Positions 9,050 through 18,379 of a stretch of 64,000 bases of DNA are shown here, one piece after another (within the stretch, counting starts at the first letter, position 1; each line of letters starts with the position of its first letter). The position numbers and the translations under genes were made by a program. The stretch comes from Pseudomonadota bacterium (GTDB lineage: Bacteria > Pseudomonadota > Gammaproteobacteria > Steroidobacterales > Steroidobacteraceae): NCBI GenBank assembly GCA_003242685.1, contig QGVD01000003.1, forward strand, positions 49,576-113,575, read 5' to 3'. The notes below the pieces were generated by a model. That model did not search any database. It saw only the letters and a list, made by a program, of their open reading frames with translations, and had not been told where the DNA came from.

Positions 9050-10102
9050 ATGCTGTCTCCTGCCGCTGCGCCGCGCAGCATCTGCATCCTGAGGCTGTCG
9101 GCGATCGGCGATACCTGCCACGTCGTCCCCGTGCTGCGCACGCTGCAGCACACGTGGCCGACGACGCGCTTCACCTGGATCATCGGCCGACTCGAAGCGC
9201 GGCTGATGAGTCTGATCGAGGGCGTCGAGTTTATCACCGTGGACAAGCGCGCCGGGTTGCGGGCGCTGCGCGATCTCCGCGCGCGACTCGCCGGACGCGA
9301 GTTCGACGTCCTGCTGCACATGCAGCTCGCGCTGCGCGCGAGCCTCGTCGCGAGCCAGGTGCGCGCGCGCGTGAAGCTCGGATTCGACCGCGCACGCGCG
9401 CGGGAGCTGCAGTGGCTCTTCACGAACGCGCGCATCGCGCCGCGCGCCCGCGAGCACGTGCTCGACAGCTTCTTCGGTTTCGCCGAGGCGCTCGGCGTGC
9501 GCGAGCGGCTGCTGCGCTGGGACATTCCGCTGCCCGAAGACGCGCTCGCCTACGCCGCAGGGCTGATTCCCGACGCGCAGCCGACGCTCGTGATCAGTCC
9601 CTGCTCGAGCCACCCGCTGCGCAACTGGAGCGCGGAGCGCTATGCGGCGGTCGCGACTTACGCGGCGCGCACGCACGGCATGCGCGTGATCCTCACCGGC
9701 GGACCGAGTCCGCTCGAGCGCGAGATGGGAGCGCGGATCGAAGCGGCAGCCGGCGTGCCTCTCGTGAACCAGATCGGAAAGGACACTCTGCCGCAGCTCC
9801 TCGCGCTGCTCGCCCGTGCAACGGTGCTCGTCACGCCCGATTCGGGGCCTGCGCACATGGCGACGATGGTCGGTACGCCGGTCATCGGGCTGTACGCCGC
9901 GACGAATCCCGAGCGCAGCGGACCGTATCTGTCGCGTCAGTGGTGCGTGAACCGCTACGCCGAAGCGGCGCGGCGGTTCCGCGGGAAGGAGCCCGCCGAG
10001 CTCCCCTGGACGGAGAAGATCGAGGAACCCGGCGTCATGGATCTCATCACCGTGGAAGACGTCTGCGCGAAACTCGACGAATTGCTAGGATCCCGAGCAT
10101 GA
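9050..10102 (+). CDS. Glycosyltransferase family 9 (LPS heptosyltransferase-like)
   Basis: About 350 residues from ATG 9050; a TTG at 9023 would lengthen it but would overlap the divergent kdkA start. The opening SICILRLSAIGDTCHVVPVL is the GT9 N-terminal signature. A TPDSGPAHMA block near residue 270 followed by GLYAATNPERSGPY matches the donor-binding region of WaaC/WaaF/RfaQ-type heptosyltransferases. It probably transfers ADP-heptose or a related sugar to the LPS inner core in the cytoplasm. It is coupled to the next gene by an ATGA overlap. Which heptosyltransferase it is cannot be decided here. Confidence 0.88.
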   Translation: MLSPAAAPRSICILRLSAIGDTCHVVPVLRTLQHTWPTTRFTWIIGRLEARLMSLIEGVEFITVDKRAGLRALRDLRARLAGREFDVLLHMQLALRASLVASQVRARVKLGFDRARARELQWLFTNARIAPRAREHVLDSFFGFAEALGVRERLLRWDIPLPEDALAYAAGLIPDAQPTLVISPCSSHPLRNWSAERYAAVATYAARTHGMRVILTGGPSPLEREMGARIEAAAGVPLVNQIGKDTLPQLLALLARATVLVTPDSGPAHMATMVGTPVIGLYAATNPERSGPYLSRQWCVNRYAEAARRFRGKEPAELPWTEKIEEPGVMDLITVEDVCAKLDELLGSRA

Positions 10103-10503
10103 AGGACATCCTCGTACCCATCTCGCCCGGCGAGCTGCTCGACAAGATCACGATCCTGCGCATCAAGGCCGCGCGCATCACCGATCCCGCGAAGCTCGCC
10201 AACGTGCGCCTCGAGCTCGAGCTGCTCGAGAAGACGTGGCGCGACAGCGGCGCCGCGAGTCACGACATCGCGTCCGAAGAAGAAGCCCTGCAGCGCGTGA
10301 ACGAGCGGCTGTGGGACATCGAGGATCGCATCCGCGAGAAGGAAGCCGCGCAGTCCTTCGATTCGGAGTTCATCGAGCTCGCGCGCTCCGTCTACATCAC
10401 CAACGACGAGCGCGCGGCCATCAAGAAGCGCATCAACGTGCTGCTCGGATCGCGCATCGTCGAGGAGAAGTCCTACAGGGACTACCGGCGCCCGCCGGCC
10501 TAG
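10099..10503 (+). CDS. Conserved protein of unknown function, DUF6165-like
   Basis: 134 residues from ATG 10099, overlapping the glycosyltransferase stop (ATGA). It begins MKDILVPISPGELLDKITIL and is otherwise almost entirely charged alpha-helix (for example LANVRLELELLEKTW and EALQRVNERLWDIEDRIREK), ending near RDYRRPP. I recognise it as resembling the DUF6165 family, small proteins found beside sugar/LPS glycosyltransferases. No catalytic motif, signal peptide or membrane segment is visible. The strict coupling to a GT9 enzyme suggests that it works with that enzyme, for example as an accessory subunit, but that is inference. Confidence 0.75.
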   Translation: MKDILVPISPGELLDKITILRIKAARITDPAKLANVRLELELLEKTWRDSGAASHDIASEEEALQRVNERLWDIEDRIREKEAAQSFDSEFIELARSVYITNDERAAIKKRINVLLGSRIVEEKSYRDYRRPPA

Positions 10504-10568
10504 GCGGACGCAGGCAGGCCGCCGAAGCTTTCAGGGAAGAGCGCGTAGACCGATGGGTGCGACGGGAG

Positions 10569-10766
10569 TCAGCGCCGCAGCGTGTACTCGGCGCCGCAGT
10601 ACGGGCACTTCGCCCAGCCGTTCGCCTCGATCGGCAGATACACGCGCGGATGCGAGTTCCAGAGGTACATCTGCGGCATCGGGCACGACAGCGGCAGATC
10701 CTCCGGCGTCACTTCGTACTGGTTCTGCGCGTTCGGCTGGATCAGCGGCTTCGTCGTCGCAGACAT
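10569..10766 (-). CDS. Small zinc-finger protein (CHCC type)
   Basis: 65 residues from ATG 10766. The conserved core runs LPLSCPMPQMYLWNSHPRVY then WAKCPYCGAEYTL, giving the Cys-His-Cys-Cys ligand set of the zf-CHCC family (related to the NDUFS6 domain). Its bacterial role is unknown. An upstream ATG at 10790 is in frame. However, the eight extra codons are unlike the genome's usage (CCA, AGA, ACT) and contain an AAGAAG ribosome-binding-like stretch, so the shorter start is preferred. A perfect TATAAT lies at 10803-10798. Confidence 0.8.
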   Translation of the reverse strand: MSATTKPLIQPNAQNQYEVTPEDLPLSCPMPQMYLWNSHPRVYLPIEANGWAKCPYCGAEYTLRR

Positions 10767-10797
10767 GGTGTCGCTTCTTGGAGTTTCCATGCGCGGG

Positions 10798-10803
10798 ATT
10801 ATA
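10798..10803 (-). promoter_or_regulatory. TATAAT -10 box upstream of the zinc-finger gene
   Basis: The reverse strand reads a perfect TATAAT at 10803-10798. No convincing -35 is visible 16-18 bases upstream. The start site would be near 10791, giving either a ~25-base leader to ATG 10766 or a leaderless message beginning at ATG 10790. Confidence 0.5.
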
Positions 10804-10840
10804 CCGTCCGCCGCACGGACGAGGCCGCGACCGGCGTCCT

Positions 10841-13741
10841 TCAGCCGAGCATCGTCTCGTCCCAGATGCGCCTGACGGCGGCCCGCTCGGCCTCGAATTC
10901 GGAGGCGGGAACGACGGGGCCGCGGCCCGACAGCGAGAGGTGATGCGCGCGCTCCCGGTACGCGCGGTACGCGCCGGTCAGCACGTCGACGGTCGACTGC
11001 GGGACCAGGTCCGCCGAGGCCACCGACTCGAGCTGGCGGATGGTGTCGGAGAACATCGCCACCGGCGGGTAGTCGTGCGCCCAGCGCAGCGCCCAGTACT
11101 GGGCGAGGAACTCGATGTCGGCGATCCCGCCCGCGTCCTGCTTGAGATCGAACTGCCCCTCGCGCGCGGCTGACAGCTCCCGGCGCATGCGCTCCCGCAT
11201 GCTGCGCACTTCCTCGCGCAGCGTGTCCCGGCGGACGTGGTTCACGAGCACGTCCATGCGGATGCGCTCGAACTCCTCGCGAAGCTCCGGCGCGCCGGCC
11301 ACCGCGCGGGCGTGCAGCAGCGCCTGGTGCTCCCAGGTCCAGGCCTCCTTCTGCTGATACTCGGCGAAGGCGCGCACGTTGGTGACGAGCAGTCCGCCCT
11401 TACCGCTCGGACGCAGACGCACGTCGACCTCGTACAGCCGCCCGGCGGGCGAGTGCACGGTGAGCAGGTGAACGATGCGCTGTGCGAGACGCACGAAGAA
11501 GATCTGGTTGTCGATGGGGCGGTCGCCTTCGGTTTCCTGGCGCTCGCCGTGCGAGTCGTGCAGGAAGACGAGGTCCAGATCCGAGGAATAGCCCATCTCC
11601 ATACCGCCGAGCTTTCCGTAGCCCACCGCGCAGATGCGCACCGGGCGTCGCTCCGCGCCCTCCCCGCACATCGGCACGCCGTACTGCGCGGTGATCTGGT
11701 GCCAGCCGAGCGCGAGCGCCTGCTCGACGATGAGCTCGGCGAGATCGGTGAGTCGGTCGCTCACCTTCATGACGGGCAGGCGTCCGGTGAGATCGGCCAC
11801 CGCGATGCGGAACATCGCGGCCCGCTGGAACTGGCACAGGGCTTCGACCTGACGCTCCGGTTCCTCGTCCTGGAGCTGTGCCATGCGCTCGTCGAGCTCA
11901 CGCGCAAGCTGCGTACGATCGGGCAGTTCCGAGAGCAGTCGCTCGTCGATGAGCTCGTCGAGCAGCAGCGGATGCGACGCGATGCGCTCCGCGAGGAACT
12001 CGCCGTGACCGCACAGCTCGACGAGGCGCCGGCGCGCCGGTCCGCTCTCGTGCAGCAGTGCGAAGTACGTCGAGCGCTGGCCGATCGCCTCGAGAATCCG
12101 CAGCACCCTGCGCAGGACGACCTCCGGCTGGCCGCTCGCCGCGACGTCCGCGATCAGCGGCGGGAGCAGCGCCTGCAGTCGCCTGCGGCCCGGTTCGTCC
12201 AGTCGGCGCACGGGTGCCGAGTCCCGCAGATCGATGAGGAGACGCGCAGCCTGGAGACCGTCGGGGAACCCTGCGCGCGCGAGTGAATCGGCCAGCACGG
12301 CAGTGTCGAGCCCGCTGTCCCACAGTGCGCCGAGATCGACGGTCGCGCCTGCCGGCCCCGGTGCAGATCCTCCGAGCGCGATGGCCTCGAAATGCCGGCT
12401 CACCCGTTCGCGATGCTCCGCGAGCTCCGACACGAGCGCGGTCCAGTCGGCGGCGCCCATCGCGAGCGCGATGCGCTCACACGCGAGGGAATCGCGCGGG
12501 AGCTGATGCGTCTGCTCGTCGGCGAGCATCTGCAGGCGGTTCTCGAGGCGCCGCAGGAAGACGTAAGCCGCGCGCAGATCCGCGACGACTGCCGGCGGGA
12601 GCAGCTTGTTGCTGCCCGCGAGAAGCGGCAGCGCCGCGAGGATGGAGGACGTCTGCAGCCGGCGATCCTGCCCGCCGCGGATGAGCTGGAAGACCTGCAC
12701 GATGAACTCGATCTCGCGGATGCCGCCCGGTCCGAGCTTGACGTGATCCGCGAGCTCGCGACGTTCCACCTCGCGTTCGATCAGCGCCTTCATCTCCCGC
12801 AGGCTCTCGAACACGCCGTAGTCGAGATAGCGGCGGTAGACGAAAGGCCGCACCGCCGATGCGTAGAGCTCCGCGTAGCGCTCGCGCCCGGTGACGGCGC
12901 GCGCCTTGATCCACGCATAGCGCTCCCAGTCGCGACCGTGCAGAACGAGGTAATCCTCGAAGGACGCGAAGCTCGCCACCAGCCGCCCGCTGTCGCCGAA
13001 GGGCCTCAGGCGCATGTCGACGCGGAACACGAAGCCGTCGACGGTGGGCGACTCGATGAGCCGGATGACGGCCTGCCCCAGCCGTGTGAAGAACTCTTCG
13101 TTGTCGATGGAACGCGCGCCGTCCGTCTCGCCGTGCTCGGGAAAGAGGAACACCAGATCGATGTCGGACGAGAAATTGAGCTCGCCTCCGCCGAGCTTGC
13201 CCATCGCGATGATGACGAGCGGCTGGGCCTGCCCGTCCGGCCCGCGCGGCACCCCGTAGCGCGCCGTGAGCGTTCCCCATGCGTGCTCGTATGCGGCGCC
13301 GAGCGCCGCGTCTGCGAGAGCGGAGAGATCGGCGAGAGTTTCCTCGAGAGTCGCCCAGCCCGCGAGGTCGCGCCAGGCGATGCGCACCATCTCGCGCCTC
13401 CGCCAGCGGCGAAGCTGCGCCATGAACTCGCTCTCCTCCTGCAGCTCGCCCGGCGAGCGCTCGGCGCGCGGGGCGCGCGCAGCAAGCTGCGCGGCGGCAT
13501 CGGTATGAGCGCTCAGCAGGTCGCCCGAATGCAGGAGGTCCAGGAACGTGCGCGGATCGCGCAGGCACGACTGCGCGACGAAATCGCTCGCCGCGAACAC
13601 GCGGGGCAGACTCGCGGCGACTTCCGGAGGAGCAGCCTCGAGCGCTTCACGGAGCTCGGCGTGCTCCACGAGAGAATCGAGCATGCGCTGGAGGCGGCTT
13701 GCGAGCTCGCCGCTGACGTTCTCGAGAGCAGGCAGGCGCAT
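10841..13741 (-). CDS. glnE: Glutamine synthetase adenylyltransferase / adenylyl-removing enzyme
   Basis: About 966 residues from ATG 13741; a longer GTG start at 13792 is in frame and not excluded. The protein contains two nucleotidyltransferase domains separated by helical linkers. Each is marked by a metal-binding signature: NFSSDIDLVFLFPEHGETDG in the N-terminal (deadenylylating) half and MGYSSDLDLVFLHD in the C-terminal (adenylylating) half. GlnE adds and removes AMP on a tyrosine of glutamine synthetase in answer to PII and glutamine, setting nitrogen assimilation. Length and both motifs match the gammaproteobacterial enzyme. It lies 84 bases downstream of the lipoprotein gene on the same strand, with no clear shared function. 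Confidence 0.96.
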   Translation of the reverse strand: MRLPALENVSGELASRLQRMLDSLVEHAELREALEAAPPEVAASLPRVFAASDFVAQSCLRDPRTFLDLLHSGDLLSAHTDAAAQLAARAPRAERSPGELQEESEFMAQLRRWRRREMVRIAWRDLAGWATLEETLADLSALADAALGAAYEHAWGTLTARYGVPRGPDGQAQPLVIIAMGKLGGGELNFSSDIDLVFLFPEHGETDGARSIDNEEFFTRLGQAVIRLIESPTVDGFVFRVDMRLRPFGDSGRLVASFASFEDYLVLHGRDWERYAWIKARAVTGRERYAELYASAVRPFVYRRYLDYGVFESLREMKALIEREVERRELADHVKLGPGGIREIEFIVQVFQLIRGGQDRRLQTSSILAALPLLAGSNKLLPPAVVADLRAAYVFLRRLENRLQMLADEQTHQLPRDSLACERIALAMGAADWTALVSELAEHRERVSRHFEAIALGGSAPGPAGATVDLGALWDSGLDTAVLADSLARAGFPDGLQAARLLIDLRDSAPVRRLDEPGRRRLQALLPPLIADVAASGQPEVVLRRVLRILEAIGQRSTYFALLHESGPARRRLVELCGHGEFLAERIASHPLLLDELIDERLLSELPDRTQLARELDERMAQLQDEEPERQVEALCQFQRAAMFRIAVADLTGRLPVMKVSDRLTDLAELIVEQALALGWHQITAQYGVPMCGEGAERRPVRICAVGYGKLGGMEMGYSSDLDLVFLHDSHGERQETEGDRPIDNQIFFVRLAQRIVHLLTVHSPAGRLYEVDVRLRPSGKGGLLVTNVRAFAEYQQKEAWTWEHQALLHARAVAGAPELREEFERIRMDVLVNHVRRDTLREEVRSMRERMRRELSAAREGQFDLKQDAGGIADIEFLAQYWALRWAHDYPPVAMFSDTIRQLESVASADLVPQSTVDVLTGAYRAYRERAHHLSLSGRGPVVPASEFEAERAAVRRIWDETMLG

Positions 13742-13825
13742 CGACGGGATGCTAGCAGCCTTCACGGCCGCGGCGGTGGCGCCCGTCGTCACGAGCTGCC
13801 CGGCGGAGGACCAGGGACGCGGGGA

Positions 13826-14749
13826 TCACTGCTCCCAGTCGTTGCCGCCGAGGTCGTGCACGGTGGCCGTGTCGAGCCGGCGCAGCAGTCCGTCGAAGGT
13901 CGAGGAGCGCGTGTACACCTCGGCGCCTTCCGATGCCTCGACGGCTGCGTTCCCGCCATGCACGTGACTGTTCGTGATGTGCACACGGGCGGCACGCGCG
14001 ACCACGCCGAGGCCGCCGGCGATGATGCGGCTGTTCGTGATGTAGAGCTCGCAGCCGTCTTCCGCACGCACGGCGTCGCCGGCCGTCTCGAGATTGCGCC
14101 GGTCGAGATGCATGAGGCGTCCGCCCTGACACACGATGGGCTCGGAGCGGCGCTCGACCGGAATGCCTTCGGCGACCGTGGAGACTTCCGACGGGCGCGG
14201 CGTCGAAGTCGGCGCGGCCGAACCGTCGTCCGGCACCGATGCCGAGCTGATGCTGTAGCCGGGACCTGCGGCGATGACTCGCCCGCCCGATGCGTCGCTG
14301 GTCGGTACGGCAGGCGGCTGGGCCACCGGCTGTTCGGGACTGACCGGCGGAACGTCCGCATCCGCGACGGATTCGCTTCCGGAAGACTCGGATGCCAGCG
14401 GTTCCTCAGCAGGCTGCTGTGCGTCTGCCTGCACGTCCGGCGAAGCGGCGGCCGGAGGTGTCGACTCTTCGGCCGACATCGGCGCCGGCTGCGATGACTG
14501 CGAAGGACGCGGAGCGCCCGCGACGAGCTCATCGAGCCGCAGCGCACGAAGCTCTCCCGTGTGCCGGTCGCGGATCGTGAACACGCCCGAATCCGCATCG
14601 GTCGCCACGATCTCGATGTCGGGATTGCGCTCGAGCGCCGCGCGCGCCCACTGCATTTCGCTCTCGGACGTGCGCGTGCAGGCAGCCAGTCCCAGGAGGC
14701 CCGTCACACAGACGAGTCGCAGAGATATCCAAGAACGGCTGAGCTCCAT
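13826..14749 (-). CDS. Putative lipoprotein with beta-helix-like C-terminus, function unknown
   Basis: 307 residues from ATG 14749, preceded by a strong ribosome-binding site (GGGAGG, 6 bases away). The N-terminus is a lipoprotein signal ending LGLAAC, with cysteine 24 as the lipidation site. A long disordered Ala/Pro/Ser/Glu-rich linker spans about residues 70-195. After it, the sequence repeats short strand-turn units built on ITNS and related motifs (CELYITNSRIIAG, ARVHITNSHVHGG, AEVYTRSSTFDG), the spacing expected of a right-handed parallel beta-helix. I do not recognise a named family. It is presumably a membrane-anchored envelope protein whose helix end binds a polymer or protein; no catalytic residues can be named. 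Confidence 0.8.
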   Translation of the reverse strand: MELSRSWISLRLVCVTGLLGLAACTRTSESEMQWARAALERNPDIEIVATDADSGVFTIRDRHTGELRALRLDELVAGAPRPSQSSQPAPMSAEESTPPAAASPDVQADAQQPAEEPLASESSGSESVADADVPPVSPEQPVAQPPAVPTSDASGGRVIAAGPGYSISSASVPDDGSAAPTSTPRPSEVSTVAEGIPVERRSEPIVCQGGRLMHLDRRNLETAGDAVRAEDGCELYITNSRIIAGGLGVVARAARVHITNSHVHGGNAAVEASEGAEVYTRSSTFDGLLRRLDTATVHDLGGNDWEQ

Positions 14750-14865
14750 GTCGGCCCTCCCGGGTTTCCTCCACAGGACGGTCAACATAAACGGCAGCCG
14801 CGCCTCAGGAAAGCGCCACGCGCGACGGCGGCGCCGAGTAGACATAACGCGGAAATGCTGCACCC

Positions 14866-15561
14866 TCAGCGCCGCTCGAAACGGCGCATGAATGACTGGC
14901 GCATCCCCTCGATCTCGAGCTCCTCGACGAAGCGGAACCCGGCGGCCTCGATCTCGGCCGTGAACTCTTCCTTGCTCGCGCGGATGTGCTCGAGGACGAA
15001 GGGCTCGGATTTGCCTTCGACGCGGTCGAAATCGACCACGTAAAGCTGCCCGCCGGGACGCAGTGCCTCGCGGATCGACGCGAGCATCGCCTGCGGATTC
15101 TCGAAGTGGTGATACGCATCGCACACGAACACCACGTCCACCGAGGCTGCGGGCAGGCGGATCGAATCCTCGGTGCCGAGCACGGCCTGCACCTGCGTGA
15201 GCCCGCGTTCCTTCGCGCGCGCCTCGATGTGCTCGACGAACTTCGGAACGATGTCGATCGCGTACACCTTGCCGTTCGGTCCGACTGCCGCCGCGAGCAG
15301 CGGCTCGAAGAGACCGGTGCCGGCACCGACATCCGCGACGGACTGACCCGGACGCAGCCGCATCGCGGACACGATCGCGTGGCGCAGATCGAATGCTTCC
15401 CGGCCCTCGCCTTCGAGCCGCTCGACCCACTCTTCGATCCTGAGATCCGGATCCCGATACGGTGCGTTGACGTCGGGCTTTGCCTGCTGCGCGAGCACTG
15501 CGTGCGCGGCGCACAGCAGGAGCACGAGCACGATTCGAGCGGTCGAGCGCGTTCGCAGCAT
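14866..15561 (-). CDS. Exported class I SAM-dependent methyltransferase
   Basis: About 231 residues. The start is set at ATG 15561, which has AGGAGG six bases upstream; ATG 15567 lies too close to that site. The N-terminus (ARIVLVLLLCAAHAVLAQQ) is a clear signal peptide. The rest is a Rossmann methyltransferase with the SAM motif VADVGAGTGLFE, then a conserved acidic residue (YAIDIV), DAYHHF and LRPGGQLYVVDF. An extracytoplasmic location is unusual because SAM is cytoplasmic, but predicted-secreted relatives of this type occur in proteobacteria. The substrate is unknown. It stands alone between the groEL terminator and the lipoprotein gene. Confidence 0.82.
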   Translation of the reverse strand: MLRTRSTARIVLVLLLCAAHAVLAQQAKPDVNAPYRDPDLRIEEWVERLEGEGREAFDLRHAIVSAMRLRPGQSVADVGAGTGLFEPLLAAAVGPNGKVYAIDIVPKFVEHIEARAKERGLTQVQAVLGTEDSIRLPAASVDVVFVCDAYHHFENPQAMLASIREALRPGGQLYVVDFDRVEGKSEPFVLEHIRASKEEFTAEIEAAGFRFVEELEIEGMRQSFMRRFERR

Positions 15562-15657
15562 CCGCATCCTCCTCCCTTTCCGGGACACGTCTTCGCGGCG
15601 GTGTCAGTCTCCCCGACGCACGGAGCGTACGCCAGTCCGCACGCGTTCGTGCGGGAC

Positions 15658-15686
15658 AAAAAAAGAGCCTCGCAAATGCGAGGCTC
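15658..15686 (-). terminator. Rho-independent terminator of the groES-groEL operon
   Basis: GAGCCTCGCA (15665-15674) and TGCGAGGCTC (15677-15686) form a perfect 10-bp stem. On the minus strand the stem is followed by seven T residues (15664-15658). It lies about 160 bases after the groEL stop and just upstream of the methyltransferase gene. Confidence 0.9.
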
Positions 15687-15782
15687 GAGTGGATTGCGCG
15701 GAACAGGGGGGTCTTGAATTCCGCGACTTTTCGGGAGACGCCGTCCGATCTGGGAGAGGGGACTGCATCTCCGACTCCGGCA

Positions 15783-15815
15783 GCGTACTGCCACCCGCGG
15801 AGGATGGCAGTACGC
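15783..15815 (-). repeat. Perfect 11-bp inverted repeat after groEL
   Basis: GCGTACTGCCA (15783-15793) and TGGCAGTACGC (15805-15815) are exact reverse complements around an 11-base loop. They start 29 bases after the groEL stop. No T-tract follows, so it is probably a 3'-end stabilising stem-loop rather than a terminator; the real terminator lies ~100 bases further on. Confidence 0.7.
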
Positions 15816-15844
15816 ATATCTCTCGCTTATCTGTCGGTTTCCTC

Positions 15845-17476
<1,632 letters not shown>

Positions 17477-17539
17477 TACTGACTTCTCCTGATTTCGTTC
17501 CTCTTGGCCGGTCTGACCGTGAGTCCCGTGAATCCGCGC

Positions 17540-17830
17540 TTACTTCTCGATGATGGCCATGACGTCTTCTTCACGCATGACCAGCAGCTCTTCGCCGTCG
17601 ACCTTCACCTCGGTCCCGCTGTACTTGCCGAACAGGACCTTGTCGCCGACCTTGACTTCCAGCGGACGCACGTTGCCATCGTCAAGGATCTTGCCCTTGC
17701 CGACCGCGACCACCTTTCCCTGGATCGGCTTCTCGGCCGCGGTATCGGGAATGACGATTCCGCCCGGGGAAGTGCGCTCTTCCTCCAGGCGCTTCACGAT
17801 GACGCGGTCATGAAGAGGACGAATCTTCAT
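17540..17830 (-). CDS. groES: Co-chaperonin GroES
   Basis: 96 residues, the usual length, beginning MKIRPLHDRVIVKRLEEE. The mobile loop that binds GroEL reads ERTSPGGIVIPDTA, and the C-terminal strand includes VMREEDVMAIIEK. The heptameric cap of the GroEL chamber. The ATG follows GAAGGAG with 8 bases spacing. It is the first gene of the heat-shock operon. Confidence 0.99.
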   Translation of the reverse strand: MKIRPLHDRVIVKRLEEERTSPGGIVIPDTAAEKPIQGKVVAVGKGKILDDGNVRPLEVKVGDKVLFGKYSGTEVKVDGEELLVMREEDVMAIIEK

Positions 17831-17890
17831 GGTTGACGCTCCTTCGAAGCAGTTGAGTGTGAGTGGTATAGTGAAAGGAACGGGAGATTG

Positions 17891-17917
17891 TTAGCACTCT
17901 CCCCGGCTGGCTGCTAA
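17891..17917. promoter_or_regulatory. CIRCE-like HrcA operator upstream of groES
   Basis: TTAGCACTC (17891-17899), nine bases, then GGCTGCTAA (17909-17917). The first arm is a perfect match to the CIRCE consensus. The second differs from GAGTGCTAA at two of nine positions. The exact N9 spacing and the position over the groES promoter indicate HrcA repression of groESL, with hrcA lying elsewhere. Confidence 0.85.
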
Positions 17918-17944
17918 TGATAGTTCCCCGGGTGCCGTTTTCAA
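17917..17944 (-). promoter_or_regulatory. Predicted groES-groEL promoter
   Basis: On the minus strand TTGAAA (17944-17939) and TATCAT (17922-17917) are 16 bases apart, a good vegetative promoter. The -35 region reads CTTGAAA, which also fits the -35 of heat-shock sigma32, although no matching CCCCAT-type -10 is seen. The -10 touches the CIRCE-like element, so bound HrcA would block initiation. Confidence 0.65.
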
Positions 17945-17951
17945 GGCGGGG

Positions 17952-18338
17952 ATGGAGCGGCGCGGCAGCAGTCGCCTCTTCTTTATGGATATTCAGTACC
18001 TTCTCGTCCTCTCGACCTGTCCCGACGAGACCGTAGCCTCACGCATCGCACGACAGCTCGTCGAGGAAAAGCTCGCCGCCTGCGTCAATCGGCTGACGCC
18101 GGTCCGTTCGACATATTCCTGGAAAGGCCGGATCGAGGATGAACCCGAGGTGCTGCTGATCATCAAAACGACGGCGGCACGCTACGGTGAGCTGGAACTG
18201 CGGCTCAAGGCACTGCACCCGTACGAGGTTCCCGAGATCATCGCCCTGCCCATCGTGCGCGGCTCCGGCAGCTATCTCGAGTGGCTCGCTGCCGAGACCC
18301 GGAGCCCGGATGGCGGCAAACCGGAAACCGGGAAGTGA
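17952..18338 (+). CDS. cutA: Divalent-cation tolerance protein CutA
   Basis: 128 residues from ATG 17952, which has AAGG five bases before it. A shorter start at 17985 (MDIQYLL) lacks any ribosome-binding site. The CutA1 signature is complete: a LVLSTCPDE-like first strand, LAACVNRL, the WKGRIEDE turn and HPYEVPEIIALPI. CutA forms stable trimers with a ferredoxin-like fold and is linked to copper tolerance; its exact biochemical role remains uncertain. It is divergent from groES and 41 bases before dsbD, the same pairing as cutA-dsbD in Escherichia coli. Confidence 0.93.
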   Translation: MERRGSSRLFFMDIQYLLVLSTCPDETVASRIARQLVEEKLAACVNRLTPVRSTYSWKGRIEDEPEVLLIIKTTAARYGELELRLKALHPYEVPEIIALPIVRGSGSYLEWLAAETRSPDGGKPETGK

Positions 18339-18379
18339 AGAGCGGCCGCGGCGTGCGCAGTCATTTCGGCGGTGAAGTG

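Noticed and set aside
12392..14497. A 701-codon open frame opposite glnE and the lipoprotein gene
   Set aside because: Spans two real genes antisense and has no protein-like features.
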